Of a stretch of 64,000 bases of DNA, positions 37,138 through 50,900 are shown piece by piece. The translations under genes and the position numbers were made by a program. Where the stretch lies: contig CM034236.1 in NCBI GenBank assembly GCA_019916065.1, positions 55,146,690-55,210,689 of the forward strand, in the 5' to 3' direction. Numbering within the stretch: the stretch's first letter is position 1; every line of letters begins with the position of its first letter. Origin of the DNA: Vitellaria paradoxa (lineage: Eukaryota > Streptophyta > Magnoliopsida > Ericales > Sapotaceae). The notes beneath the pieces are model-generated. The model had not been told where the DNA came from. It saw only the letters and a list, made by a program, of their open reading frames with translations, and searched no databases.

Positions 37138-38150
37138 TATATAAATTATAAACTCATAAATTATCTCAAATTATTTTAATTTATCTCTTTCTTTTTTTTT
37201 TTTTAGTCTAAACGCTCCTATATGGTACGTGCTCAGGTAAGCCTTCTTCTGGACATGTTCCTCGCATTGGTGCGCCGGCTGCGCTCGAGGAAATGGCTCG
37301 AGGAAATGATTCGCTCAAATCTGAAAATGTTTGGTAGTCACCGTAGCTTTCAAATCGCGGAATTATTAGTTCCAAGGCAATTTATGTCTTCCGCTAATAT
37401 TTATGGTTTTTAATCTTGCATCGATATTTAAGTCATTTGCCCTCCATTGAAGAAGTTTAGATGAATGGTCAAATGGGTTCTCAACCGGCTGGTTTATGTT
37501 GCTGCAGAAGATGATTCTTTTGATAGTTTTGGGGATGGTATGGTATGATACGTTTTGAAGTTGTAAATAGTAAGTTGATGTGATTTTGTTCAGAAGTAAG
37601 ACTCCTTATTCAGAAGCTGGATATGCAGACTTCAATATATAGTTCTGCTGAGTTACAGGTGAATAGGTGTCAATTTACCAGAGCATTTGCAAGATAATAG
37701 TAGATCCAGCAGGCTGGTCCTTCTTGTGCCTGACTCTTAAGCAGTATGAATTATTATGAAAGACGACGTTCCTTTCCAAGTTGCTGAAATGGATCGTGAC
37801 AGAGAAGGATTTGTGGACCTAAAGAATTCTATCCCCCATCCCCATCGTACCGCATTTTAGAGTATAAGCGTATTGCGTTTCCATTTTTCCATCCATGTAT
37901 TCTTAGGTAACATTGTTTCCATATCCTACCGCCACAATTCTTGACTTGGTAATAAATAAAAATAAGTATAACAAAATTGAGAAAGAATATGATCAATGAA
38001 ACATAACTTTGCACCAAAATACACATTGTTTGTAATATAGGAAAACTATACGGTAAGATTGTAAACATAATATGTTTCTTATACAAGCCCCTGGTCAATA
38101 CACTGAATCCAAAGTGAGATGTAAACTACTTATCCTTTATATCAAATTAA

Positions 38151-39982
38151 TTAAGTATAACAGTTATTGGGAGAATAAGTAGTTGACATCTCACTAGGAG
38201 AGCGAGGCGAATCCCATGGCAGATTGGGCTTCCATGCATCAGAGTGATTTAAAGGCAAACTGAAAGGAAATCCAATTGATCCGATGTTTGCCCATTGATT
38301 ATTAACACGGACTGCACTTGGATTTTTCTTCAAGCCCATGTCATCTTCTCCAATGCCTATGCTTCCTTGCATATCTTGTGGTGAACTGATAGAGAAACCA
38401 TTTAACTGCTGTTGTGACTCTTCAAAATCATTACTCTCAGAGGTCCTGGTGACATCTCCGATTAGGGCGGAGGACGGATTAAAAAACGTGGAAGCGACAT
38501 CAACTGTATTCTTGGCAGTGGCTCCTGACATTTCAAAAGGTGCAAACATGAAGCCAGTGGGAAGATCGTCATTTGGAACTGGAAAAGGAGAAGATTTGGG
38601 AACTGTTGGACTGATAGGTTTATACGAGAGAATATCTAGGGCAGAAAAATTGGCAGTAGTGGCCCGATGTAAGTCATTATTACTCAATAGCTGGATGCTG
38701 GATCCAGTTTCAGTTGTGCAAGAGATGGTCTCTGAACTGAAATGAGTAGAATGTGCACCTTGGTTGAATAAATCAGATGCTGTAGTTTCAGGTATTAGAG
38801 ATACCCAAGAACGAGAAACGGCTCTCTGTGGCATAGAGTTAGTTTTCTTGAATATCCTACAGATTGCCCATGAATCCTGTGGATCCAAGGAGAAAATAAT
38901 GGTTTACTGTGTGGTCTGGCAAATAATAATTAACATAGAAGCGAATAACAAATAGAAGGTTGTGGCAAGACTTACATTTGCTGGAAGCTTTTTATCTAAA
39001 ATCTTCTTAGTTGGTACTGAGTCAGATACAGAAGGTAGTCGGAACTCATGCATCATCCAATCCGTTTTGATTCCTTTGGAAGCTCTGCCCCTATAAAACA
39101 CCAGGGACTTCTTCAATCCAATGCACTTGGTGCCATCAGAAGAGTAAATTGGCCTGTCTGTTCCAGTGGCTTTCCAAAAACCAGTTCCTGTGACACGGTT
39201 TGGTCGTGCACTGTTCCTGTATTTGCGGTCCCTTAGGCAGTAGAAGTACCACTCTTTCTCTCCAGAGCATGACAGCTCTGGTGAAATTTTTGGAGGAAAA
39301 CAAAATTATATTATTACAGAGTAGTTGCTACAAACGATATTAATATGGTTGGCGAATCAAGAATCACAATTTCAGAAGTTATCCTGAGGTTTCAACTGAA
39401 AGGAAAACAATGATAGCATGGTACTTTCAAGTAAATATCTTATAAATATATGCGTAATTCTTACTTTCAAACATTCGTAGGAGTACGAATTTTAATTTTG
39501 TTCTCTTTCAAAACATGACAATTAAATCCTCCACTTATAATTTTTGCATACACAGTATCTTACCTATGATCGGAACATAAAATATTCCTATAGGAGGAAA
39601 TCTCAAGGGAATTTCTTTTCTTGCAAGGGAGCTAAAATAAAAATGATAGGAAAATTTTCTATTTGTGAATGAAGTAACCTAACCATGAACTCAATTATAA
39701 ATTAAAATAAAATAGAAGAAAAGGAAGCGAATATAAGAAGATTTGAGTGTTTTTAGACTAAAACCTTTTTCGAGAATTGAGCATGAGATGTGTTATCTTA
39801 CTTGGAAGATCCCATGGATCATATTTGTAGATGTTCACTTGCTTAATTAGCTCAATTGGAAGAGATCGCTGCTGAATCTTCCTCCTCAGATAGAACCCAA
39901 CAAGCTCCTCATCTGTTGGATGAAATCTAAACCCCGGTAACGTGAGAAAATCTATCTTATCTGCATCAGTCTTCTCATCCAT
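38151..39982 (-). CDS. NAC-domain transcription factor, FEZ/NAC94-like
   Basis: Nuclear DNA-binding regulator. Minus-strand exons are 39982-39802, 39277-38976 and 38876-38151, giving 402 residues. The three-exon layout, with the first intron falling after DPWDLP, is usual for NAC genes. The NAC domain spans about residues 15-172: subdomain [43 protein letters not shown] and [42 protein letters not shown]. Variation is visible, for example YCLRDRKY where relatives have YCPRDRKY. The C-terminal 230 residues are Ser/Thr/Asn-rich with no membrane segment. The domain is closest, from memory, to FEZ and ANAC094, which act in root-cap stem-cell division and related development; orthology is not established. 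Intron 1 is 524 bp, intron 2 is 99 bp. Confidence 0.92.
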
Positions 39983-41658
39983 GCTTTTTTTTTTTTCCTT
40001 CTCTCTCTCCTATCCAAACTCTAGCTGGACAATGTAGAGGTGTAGAGCAAAACTGAAAATTGGAACTGAACTCAGTATGTTGATGTATACCAATCTGAAA
40101 GTCGAAGTGATTTTTTGAGCTAAACTAGAAGCTTTTGGGAAACCAAACCAAACTAATGAATCGTATTTGTCTGATATAAACTCAAGAATATTACACAGTG
40201 TAATTCAGTGGCATGAACTCAAGAATTGGACACAGTAATATTTTCTTGGTTAAAAGCCATTTATGCTTCATGAAGAGGGGTCTTCCTCCGAAGCTTCGGC
40301 CTCTCTTTCTGGATGGTTGCAGTGGAGAGTGTGTTCTGCAATAATCACGATAATTTGTCGGAAGTACGCTTCTTATATTCTCTTCCAATCAAGGCAAACT
40401 GACAAATCAATCTTCCTATCATATGACAATAGTTAAATTATAGCCTCTTCAAAATAATATTTGTTTTATTTATTTATTTATTTTGTTAACCATGCTCATA
40501 ACCATTTCCCAATCAATAGCTCAAATTTATATTTAACTTAGAGATTCTCTGCAAATTCCTTTTCCTTATTCTCTCTGCCATATAAGAACACAAGGCCTGT
40601 CAGAGGAGAGGGATTTTTGGACCTTGTGGTGATTCCTTAAACAAATACCAAATATTCGTGATGGGAACCTGGTGGTCCTCTTGATAATAAAATAAACATC
40701 CATTTGACGTCTGAAAGGACAATTGGAACTTCTCTTTCAAGGATGTTATGATAAACTACAGGGCCTGTATATTTTAGTTTTCCTGATTCTGCGTGCTTGG
40801 AGGATAGATTTCAGTTTCACACACCGAAAAAAAGAAATAAGAAGGGGGGAAAAACAGAACATTTGCAATTCTTATTGTGACTATTTTTTCTTTTAGTATT
40901 TGGGGTATATTTGAGTTTTATAGGAAAATTTTTGTGTATGTGTTTTGAAGTTTTTCTCTTGAATGAGTTTTTTGTTTTATTTATTTATTTATTTTATATA
41001 TTTATTTATTTATCCATGTCTTTGTGGATGTTGTGTTTGGATGAATTACACTGAGACTATTGGTTTTCCTTTTGGTGTGAACACAGCAATGCCTCCACAT
41101 TCACAAGTCAAACATGGCCCTGTCAATCTGAGAATGGCCCTGTCAATCCATACCATCATAAGCGGAGAATAAGAAAGATAGAATTAGGATGCAATGTTTA
41201 AAGAAGTCCTCGGATAGTACGAAAGCAATATAAAGCTATTCTATTCATGGATATTTATCTCCAAATTCTTATCAAACACAACAAAACTGTCCAAATTTCT
41301 TGAGACTTCCAAAAAAAAAATCCTCAATTATTGTCACATCAATATACACACATAGTTAGCACTTGAAGTTAACCATGGTTATGTGCAAGTCATTGAAATC
41401 CTATTTAATAGGACATTATGTTACTTCGTGTGTTCATTTGATTGCCTAGGCACAAGTTTGATGATGAAAAGGAAAATTAGAAAAGAGGAAAAATGACACA
41501 AGGACTTCGTTGTAGTAATTTATCATCCCCACTAAATAATGTATAATTACTTCTCAAAGATTACTGTTTGCAAGTATATGAATTTTAATTTTTTTTTTCT
41601 TTTCCTTCCTAACACAGCCCAAATGCAACTTTCAAATTGTACGACTTTTGTCTCCACA

Positions 41659-41960
41659 ACCTGTTGGATGATCTTGAGCCTCTTTCATCTCTAAAAACTA
41701 GCTGGTAAGATGAGGCTTTCCTCACACTCATATACTGATCACCAGTCTCTTCTACAACCGATGTGAGACACACCAATAATTTTTCCCTTTACATATCGGG
41801 CCTTGAGTTCGAGCTAGCGATAACCCGTTTCTCCTAATGAGTTGAGATTATTGGTAAATTTGGGTTCTAATACTAGTTATTGGGTGGTCTTAACCCTCTC
41901 TTATCTCCAAAAACTAACTTGTAGGATGAGATTTTTTTCTCACACTTATATATTGTCCCA
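41659..41960. repeat. LTR-like segment present as a direct repeat (period about 216 bp)
   Basis: TGTTGGATGATCTTGAGCC with CTCTAAAAACTAGCTGGTAA (41659-41740) recurs as TGGGTGGTCTTAACCC with CTCCAAAAACTAACTTGTAG (41881-41960). Both are followed by CACAC-TATATA-type sequence. A GATGTGAGACACACC phrase between them resembles motifs of plant Copia LTRs. Probably a degraded, internally duplicated LTR fragment. Confidence 0.45.
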
Positions 41961-42400
41961 ACACAACATTCTCTAATGTCAGCACATCTTATCTAATAGG
42001 GCGGCCAAAATTTAGTCACTTGCATTTGCCATGTTCTCTAGACTTCCAATCTAAATGTTAGGCAAACAGTTCTTTAACTAGGGGCATGCACCACTTTTAT
42101 TTTTAATTACACCTCCACACTCATGGTAAACTGCTATAGTTCACCAAACTGTAAAAGTGGAGCAGTTCAACAACTTGTGTTTACTGTCTTGAGTAGTCTT
42201 AGTTGTGTTATGTTGACATCATAACTTATTCATAAGAGTATAAATGAAATAAAAAGGAAAGAACATTCCAGATTTGTGTGTGTATGCAAACCCAATCCCC
42301 TTTCCTCCAAAGGGAGGGGGGAAAATAGAGGTAAAGGCAAATGTAAACTTCAAGCAAAAAAAATCACTTTTCAAATGAAAATCTCTGAAAATTCAACTCC

Positions 42401-42543
42401 CTTTAGTTTGATATAAATCTTTGAAAATCTTCATAAATTTTTGAAAATTTCTAAAAATTATTTACTTTTTATCTCATTGCGCGAATTATAAATTCATAAC
42501 TTATCTCACTTTATCTCACTTTTTATCACTTCAAACACACCCA
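42401..42543 (-). mobile_element. MITE family A copy
   Basis: Contains ATCTCATTGCGCGAATTATA and ends TCTCACTTTTTATCACTTCA-AACACACCC. The left border is degraded. Confidence 0.65.
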
Positions 42544-43200
42544 AGTTTACAATATGGTGTTAGATGAAATGATAAATCATCTCATCACACACTGTAGACA
42601 CTAGGAAATGGAAGTGGTCAATAGACTCAAATTGTCCATTAAAGTAAATTATGGTGGTAAATTCGCAAATTAATTGAGAAATTTAAAAAAAAAATTGCTG
42701 GCTCAAATCAAAGTCCTTAAGTGTCATTTCTGAGATTTACTCAAGTTTCCTGACCATGTCTCCTTGTTGGAGGGTAAGCAATGAAATATAAATGAACTGG
42801 GGGCAAAAATCTCGAGTCAAATGCTCAACTGGGGGACTCCAATTTTTGGCCCTAGTTTGATACCCTCTCTTGTTTGGTTACATGAGCTGGGGTTTACTAA
42901 TTCATCTGTGCAACCCAACTTGGGTCAAATTCTTCAAACCAAAGTCTTGTTACCTCTTTCTGTGTGTGACCATTAATCTCTTAATACTAAACTGATATTG
43001 TCCACAATGTACTAATTTCACATTGTTTTTGTTGACAAATACGAAGCCTAAGAACACTATAACTAAATTCACCGTACTTTTTAAGTTCTGCACAAAAACT
43101 CCTGGCACCCTATTTCCTCACCTAAAATATATATATATATATATATATATATACAAACAAACAAAATTATTGTTTATTTTTTTTATTTGTGCTTATTTTA

Positions 43201-43526
43201 GGTGTCATTTGGTTTGTTTTTTTATTTTTTATTTTTTATTTTGAGCTATTTTGTATTTTATACTTTCGAAAATAAACTTTCGAAAATAAGAAAAACCGTT
43301 CAAAATTCATTTGGTTACTTTTATTTTTAAAATTTATTTTTGAAAATAGAAAATGAGTTTACACATGAAATAAAAAAGGTAAAAAGTCGTTTTGAGAGTT
43401 ATTAACCAAAAAAAAAATATATCAAAATAAGAAAAATAAAGTATTTTCTATTTTCTCGTTTTAAGATTTTTAACACATAAAATAAAAATAAAAAATAAAA
43501 AATAAAAAAATAAATCAAATGTTACC
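43201..43526. mobile_element. Tourist-like MITE with long terminal inverted repeats
   Basis: 326 bp flanked by TTA (43198-43200 and 43527-43529). The left end GGTGTCATTTGGTTTGTTTT and the complemented right end GGTAACATTTGATTTATTTT continue as matching TTTTTTATTTTTTATTTT tracts, so the inverted repeats extend about 45 bp. TTA duplication suggests PIF/Harbinger. It has no coding capacity. Confidence 0.8.
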
Positions 43527-46500
43527 TTACTAATTTTGTTGATTTCGGCCTCACAAGGAGCCATTGTCTCTTGAAGTGTTAGTTTTTGTCCTGTGAGAGT
43601 TGTGAAAGCTCCTGTGTGTGAATCCCCAATAACTTCTCTATTAATTAACTGACAAAATTAAGTATGACTTTAATACACTCAATTCACACACAGAGGTTCT
43701 ATTTAATAATGAGACTTGAGGGTCATCTCATTGAAAACAGCTTCATTTTGATATCTAGTGATTTCTATGTTGTTTTATTTCCAACTCTGATGTTTACATG
43801 TTTAAGTTACTGTTCAAACCTTTATCTCTTGCCAAGAGCCTCCTGTGCAAGGCCATTAGAGACCTCCCTCGTACCTACTCATACCTACTAGTAGTGTCAG
43901 CCCAGTCTACTTGGTTATCCCAGTCTATTGTGTTCATCGGTTGCCCTTAATCTTTGGGCCTTAATTCACTTCGTTGCCCTTTACTCACTTGGTCCGGGAG
44001 TTACCCTAGCCTACGGTCTTATTGAGCTTATCTCTAGGCTGGCTGTGCCTACCAGAGGAATAAAAATACTCCTCTATTTACTAATCAAGTTTGGCTCATC
44101 ATCTTTAATTCTAATGATATTACATTTTCCTGGAAATATAATTGCTGAGAAATTTAATGGAATTTGTTTGTTATGAGGTTATGATTGAAGAAACTGATGA
44201 GAAATTGTTTTCAATAATAAGATTATTGATATAAGGTAATACCAGTTTGATTGTGAAGTTTAAGATTCTTATATCGTGACTACAAGGACGGATTAAAAAA
44301 ATAATTTACGTGGGAACCAAAAGTTCTAAAGAATTTATCAAATGAGTGAAAAAAATGAATAGTTTAGAAATAGCATTTTCATAATTTCAGTGGGCCAAGG
44401 TCCCATTGTCCCAACGTAGCTCCCTTCCTTGGGTGCTGGGCTGTGGCAATCCTTGGGCTGTTAAGCTGATCTCCTAAAGCCCCACAAAATAAAAAAAAAA
44501 AAAAAAAGTTCTAAATTTTTAAAAATTTTATTAATAATTAAAATATTAAATTGAACCAATCAAAATTTAATAAATTTATAAAACTTTCTAATTTGTCCCA
44601 ACTATTGTAAACTTCATGTTGAACTCTATTTATAGATGTCATAATTATATCACATTTAATACATTTATTATTATTTTTAATTATATTTAAATTTTTATCT
44701 GAGTTGTTACTTTAACTCTTTTTAACATTATCATAATTATTTCATATTTAATGCATTAATTATTAGTTTTTTAATTTTATTTAAAATTCTAACTAACATC
44801 AAGACTATTGAAATTCCTATTTTAACCTATCGGGTTTTAGAGGGTTACAGTGGATTTTACACTGCAGTAAAAGAATGGAGGATTAGGTTTTAATCAAGAT
44901 TTATTAATTTTGTCAAATAGCGTTTATTACAGCATTTCTTAATTCTCTTTAAATCCTGACCCTTCATTTCTTCATTGCAAGGTGGAGTAGTATAAAATCC
45001 AAATTTTTTGAATTTCCTACTTTAACAATCAAAATTGATTCATATATGATGCACTAATTATTATTTTTTAATTTTATTTAAACTTTTATATAAAAAAAAT
45101 TTAATTTTCTATTTTAACTCTATCTATACATGTTATAATTGTCTTATATTTAACACATTAATAATTATTTTTTAATTTTATTTAAAATTTTATGACACCA
45201 AATAAGATAGGTCTCCTTATAAACTTTAACTAAAACCCCAAATTTTTAAACGCGCTCCTGCTTGGTGTCTAAACCATGCAATCAGGTGGCAAAAAGACAA
45301 CCCAAACTACGGAATTTGAGCTTGACAACTAAATTATGGTGACAATATATATATTTTTTAAAAGTGTTTGGTCTTGTTAACTTTTTAATCACCAATTAAT
45401 CTAGCATATCCTGGTGATAATGTTTATTTTTTACCCCATTAAATTGCGTACCGAGATGAATTGATCGGCAAACTGATTTGAGAAATTTGGGCCAGAGTAA
45501 GAAAAAATAAGATAAATTGAGATAAAATGTAGTTTTTGGTTAATACGTCATTTTTTTCTGAAAAGTTACAAACCGGTTTTTCAAATCCGTTCTCACGGAT
45601 TCAAAAAAATGCACAAAAAATAGCGATAATGGCACCGTTTGAAAGCTCTCGACTCGAAGAATATGATTGTATAAAAAATTTACGGTTAACCTATTTCTAG
45701 ATTTTTTTATTTTTTTAGCAAAATATTAAATTTTTTTGAAATTAGTGATGGTGGGGAAATTAGATATATAAGGGTTGTTGGAGATTTATAGAGATTTTTA
45801 AAGATTTATCTTGATGCCAAACGGGGCCTTGATCGATTAACATCAATGTAATTAAAAAAAAGGGGGGGGGGAATGATGAACCAGATTGATGGGATCTCGG
45901 AAACCAGTGATTTCGTCATCAAAATTTTAATAACAAGAAAGAAACACAATAGTTAAAAATTACAACATTTATATGTCGCATTAATTCTTTATTATATCTG
46001 TGATAATTACAAGTTTAGACCTGATCTGGTGTGACAAAAGTTGGGCATACTTATACGATGGAGAAACTTTTCTGTACTGAGTTTTGTGATTAGGGTCCTA
46101 GAGAGCTTCTTGTGCTACTTATGCTGTTTAATTGCTGGTCAATTTTTAAAACTTTTAAGAATTCTTAATAATTTTTAGAAATTGAAACTTTTGTTACGTA
46201 TGAACTTTTAGGAATTTTTGGTTTGGTAGAAAATTAAAGAATTTTTAATAATTTTTTATGGTGTTATCAAACACCAAAAAAGAAAAAAAAATTGTCAAAA
46301 ATTTATATCTTTCGACAACCAAAGGGGGCCTAAATATCAAAAGAGCATCAGCTAAACCATAATTCCCTTTCACACTCATTGCCCTTGAAGAATCCATTTT
46401 AAAAAAAAATAATAACCTGGCTGTGCGCCCAAGTATTTCATAATTTGTAACTTCTCAACTTGATGTTGAGGTTAGATCAGTTAAATTAAGAACGTATGCA

Positions 46501-46675
46501 CTTATTGAAATCGCCTAATAGTCCAACAGATTCGGTCATTTTCATGGATAAGTTCGGCATCAAAATGACAGGTGATCAATTTCTAGGCAATTTCCTGCCT
46601 CTACAACATCTGTGTAATTCTCAACATGGGGCAGGATTTGTCCCATTAGGCCTTGTTATTTGGGCTTTCGAGCAG

Positions 46676-46820
46676 CAACCCATGACACTTAAGATGTGTA
46701 TTGACTACAAGTGGATCAGAGATAAACTATTCTTTGTCCCTTCTTAGCCAACCCATGACACTTAGATGTGTATTGACTATGAGTGGATCAGAGACAAACG
46801 ATTCTTTGTTCCTTCTTGGC
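46676..46820. repeat. 73-bp tandem duplication
   Basis: Two adjacent units, 46676-46748 and 46749-46820, each run from CAACCCATGACACTT through GTGTATTGACTA and GTGGATCAGAGA to TTCTTTGT-CCTTCTT. About 90% of positions agree by eye. Confidence 0.85.
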
Positions 46821-47913
46821 CGAGTTAAGGGAGATTATATTGTAAACGTAACTTCATCACAAAGGCTAAACAACCTTAGAAGGAAGAAGTTATATAGGCT
46901 TTGAGAAAATTCAATGGAAAAAATTTTGACAATATTATTTGTAAACTAGTTTGAGCAGCTATGATTTATTACCTTTGAAATGCACGAAATGCAAAAACAT
47001 TAAGGGACTGTTTTCCTCAATTGCTTCCATTCTCAATATCATTATGCGTGAGATTCGAATTAAAACTACTCAAAGGCATGCCATTAAAAATCTTAATATA
47101 GATACTAGATTGTGTGATAGTTGGAGAATCCCATTTTGTAACTAATACTAGGATTAAACTAGTTGGAAAATCTACTTTTATAACTAATTCCTTGAATATA
47201 TAGAGGAATGCCCTAAGATAATGTAAATACTTTTTCATTAATCCAAATTACACTTAATCACCAAAAAAAAAAAACCTATTCTTTGTCGCATTCAATTTTG
47301 CTATTGCTGAATGAAGATTTTTCAGACAACATTTGGAAGCAAGCAATGTTGCTTAGGTGCATTTAGCATCGAGTTAAACGGGTGCTCGTTAATATTATGA
47401 GAGTAATTATTAATATTTTACTCCAATTTTTTACCCCTCAACTAAGAAATATTAACCCATTTAAGTCTTTCATAAAATATAACAACTGTAATGAAAATGT
47501 ATGAAATATTATAGTAACATTTTTTTTTTTTCATTTGTGACTTCATCCCAAACACACCCTAAAAATTGTTTTTTGCTTCTCAAAAACAGAAACAATGGAA
47601 ACTGAAATTTGTTTAATCAAATATCTTTGATAATTGGACTCGGGGAAGTTTTCTGAAGATAAATTGAACTGGGCATTTGTCCTATCCAAGCAAAATTCCC
47701 CGTTGCTAGTCCGTTTCCCATTAAAATTTCAACAAAATCTCTCATAAGAAAACGGAAGATTGCTATTTCAGAAGATATAACACATTTAGAGTCAATATTC
47801 TACAAAATGATTACAAATATATGAGTAACAACTCTCTCTCTCTCTCTCCCCCTTCCCCCCCCCCCAAAAAAAAAATCGTACAAAAAATTATAAGATGACA
47901 TATTAATATGTTA

Positions 47914-50900
47914 TCACGAATCTGTTTCCTCTAGAACGACAGGCAGCTCCAGGTTCTCATTGCCCCTCTGGATCTTCAAAATAATTTTATCCCCAATATT
48001 ATACTCATCGAATGCTTTGTACAACTCTGCTTTACTCCTAACCTGATTAACAAAAGCAGCGTCACAAGTAATTGCTTATTGGATTTCTGAAGGTGAACCT
48101 CACAGCAGTACATCTGCTTCTGCTTAGTTAATGTGCCCTAATTTCATTTCGAAAAATCTAGTGTTCCATGCACCAAAATACATTGTTTGTGCCAAAGACA
48201 GTGAAGACAGATTATTCCATCCCAATTTCCATTGCCCCCAAAACAGAGAGTAAGCAATAATCGTTGACCACAATTTTAAATTAATCAAAGATTACAAACA
48301 AAATACACTATATAGCTCTAGATATTATGCCAAACAAAAAGAAATCTGATTCAGGTACTACATATAACAGACTGGTGGGTAGACTAAATATCCCTTGATG
48401 TGCAAGGTCCTTTAGTGGATATTTCAAAATTTAAGAAGATTTTCTCAAAAAATTCTGTTTTGTACATAAAACTATTCCACCAATCACAGTCACCAAATTC
48501 CCACAATTGCAGAGGAATTCCATGAATGTGTTAATAGATAGCAAGCGCTGAAGTTTCCAGCAAAAAAAGGGGGGTGCCACAGAGAGAGCAACAAGTGAAA
48601 CTGAAGCAGACACAGAGTCGGCGGTATAGAAAACTTTGGGTGCAATTTAGAAAACCTAGAGAATTTGGTCCAAATGCCAGACCTTTCAACTGGGCAAGCT
48701 CTAAAGCTTGCAGCTTAATTATATGGAAACAACATATCGACACTAATGGAAATGTTGGAATAAGAGAACTCACACGTTTGTTGTCCACTGCCACAATTAT
48801 ATCCCCCAACACAATATTACCAGCAAAGCCCCTTGTAGTGGGAAGTATCCCTGCTTTGGCTCCAACACTATTTCCAGGAACCTACAGCACCAGCAAGTAA
48901 ATTTAGGCAAATATAAGTATCTTGAAGCAACATGCTCAAACTTAAAAGATACAGCACCACAAGTATAAAAAAGCCCAAAATTGAAGCATTGACGATTATG
49001 GAGCTACACCTGCAGAACCAAAGCTCCATTTCGAACATTAAGTTGATTTGCAACCAGGTCGGAAGCAATATCCAGATTTAGACCAGCTCGCACAGCCTAA
49101 ATGGATGGAACACAATGCCTAAATTTATTTTCTTTTGAAGTGTTATGGAACAAGACAAATTATAAAGTATGCTGCATCTTGAGCAAATTCTGTCAGATCG
49201 ATAGCAGTTCTTAAAGCCAATAGTTGATAGAGAAAAAGAAGACAGATGATCTGATTAGAGGAGACCCAATAAAATAAAGACACAGAACTGTATAATTTAG
49301 TTGCAAGAGAATGTACTTTGCCAAATTGGATCAACTGAGGTACTATCTTTCCCACAGTTGAAGACGGAATCGCAAACCCTACACCAGCAGACGTCCCTAC
49401 CATGCCAAAAACAAGATCAAGCATTAACGTATCTGAGGATGATTTATTTTGAGAGCACCCTCAAGTAAATATGGAGTTCATAGGCACAACCCAGTACTTT
49501 TTCCAATAAACTCTTAGCTGAATACTAGGTGCAAAGAACTTTCTGCCATTCCCTATAGATTGTGAAACGTGCAATGCAAAAAACATGAAGGAGAAAAAGT
49601 ACCTGTCTGAGTGAATATTGCTGTGTTAATCCCAATTAAATTCCCCTTGGAATCCAGTAGAGGACCACCACTGCCACAATTGCATGAAAAACAAATCGCA
49701 ATGTGCAAGTCGTTTATATTTGTTAGCAATGAGATGAGACATCCATACATGATAGAGGAAATAAGTCAGAATCATGAACATTTGATTTCAGGAAAGGGAG
49801 AGCAAAATCCCTTGAAAAGTTACAGTATCAGAATGAATAGTCCTAAAAGTACCTGTTTCCAGGATTGATGGCTGCATCTGTCTGAATTCCACCACCAATT
49901 GTGATTCCAGTTTGGCTAAATATGTCTCGATTCAGTCCACTAATAACCCCAACGGTGAGAGTGTGATCAAAACCAAATGGATTTCCAATGGCTAAGCACT
50001 GTTGGCCAACTCTTAAAAAAGATGAAAGACCCAGCTTGATGGGCCTCAGCAGTTCTTCAGAGGCATCCACCTGTTGTTGTCATATAGTACATAAAGATCT
50101 TAATAATTACACTCCAAGTATTGATTGTGAGAACATAGAAAATCAACAAAACAGAAATGGATCTATTAATTTTGAATATCACCTCAATATTCAGATCATA
50201 GTTGCAGTACAATAGACTGATGACTCAAGTAAATGAAAAAGGCAATCTTTAGATCTCTTGAAGTGGTACGGGTTATATACATTATCCACTTCCAAAGAAG
50301 GCTTTAAAGTAGAATCACCCATTATTCACGAGGAGGATGAAATAAAAAAAACTGAGAAGTGAGACGAATAAGATGAAAATCTGACATCACTAAAGCGATG
50401 GTGTTTACCTAATCCTTCAGATGAGAGTCAAAATAGTTTTCAGTTGTCAAAAAGTCAAAATAATTTGCAATTCTTCAGCACTATGGCTTGCTAACTTTCT
50501 CATAATAGAATGACATAGTCACATAAGTAACCAAGAATCAATTCATCTATTCTGAAAAGTCATGAACTTACTCTATATCGATGCACAGACTAAGGTGGCA
50601 ATTTGTGTTGATGTGCCATGTTTGGATTCATAATTGCGTCTACTCGTCTAGTGTTCGTGCTTTTTCTAATTAGTTTTGTGTCTTGTCCATGTTGTGTTAT
50701 CATGTCATGTCTACCACCCCTAACAAAAAGGCCAAAATTGACAATCTGGTGAATCAAACTGGTCAAAAGTGTCATGTGGAATTGTTTTAATGCCTCTTGT
50801 GATTGAGTAAGCAGATATGTCAAGGTAAACAAACATATAAACTAATTAAGCACCATGAGATGCTAGAAAATTAATCACAAGTTTGCAGTTCGTTAGGACA

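Larger units (their letters stand above)
35153..38150. other. Intergenic region between eL34 and the NAC gene
   Basis: The first few hundred bases are the eL34 3' UTR, including a GACGATGACGATGACGAAG run at 35217-35236. The middle contains the tRNA-Leu gene and its decayed copies, followed by a family A MITE. From 37220 to 37850 there is low-copy, less AT-rich sequence. One frame at about 37231-37330 reads SGKPSSGHVPRIGAPAALEE and onward without a stop, which looks protein-like but has no proper gene structure. The NAC 3' UTR lies at the right end. Confidence 0.6.
39983..47913. other. Intergenic region between NAC and DEG8
   Basis: The left part (to about 40450) is the presumed NAC promoter and leader. 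No other protein gene is supported. Noted elements: an LTR-like direct repeat (41659-41960), a MITE family A copy (42401-42543), a TA microsatellite (about 43130-43153), a Tourist-like MITE (43201-43526), a degenerate element ending GCCAAACGGGGCC at 45490-45832, a dispersed-repeat copy (46100-46335) and a 73-bp tandem duplication (46676-46820). At 43790-44150 there is GC-richer anonymous sequence with short open frames. The right end includes the DEG8 3' UTR, with a CT/C/A homopolymer cluster at 47829-47876. Confidence 0.65.

Noticed and set aside
38338..38745. 135-codon plus-strand ORF over the NAC third exon
   Set aside because: Antisense shadow of the NAC coding sequence.
48574..48900. 108-codon plus-strand ORF in the DEG8 region
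   Set aside because: Antisense to DEG8 exon 12 and its intron; not a gene.
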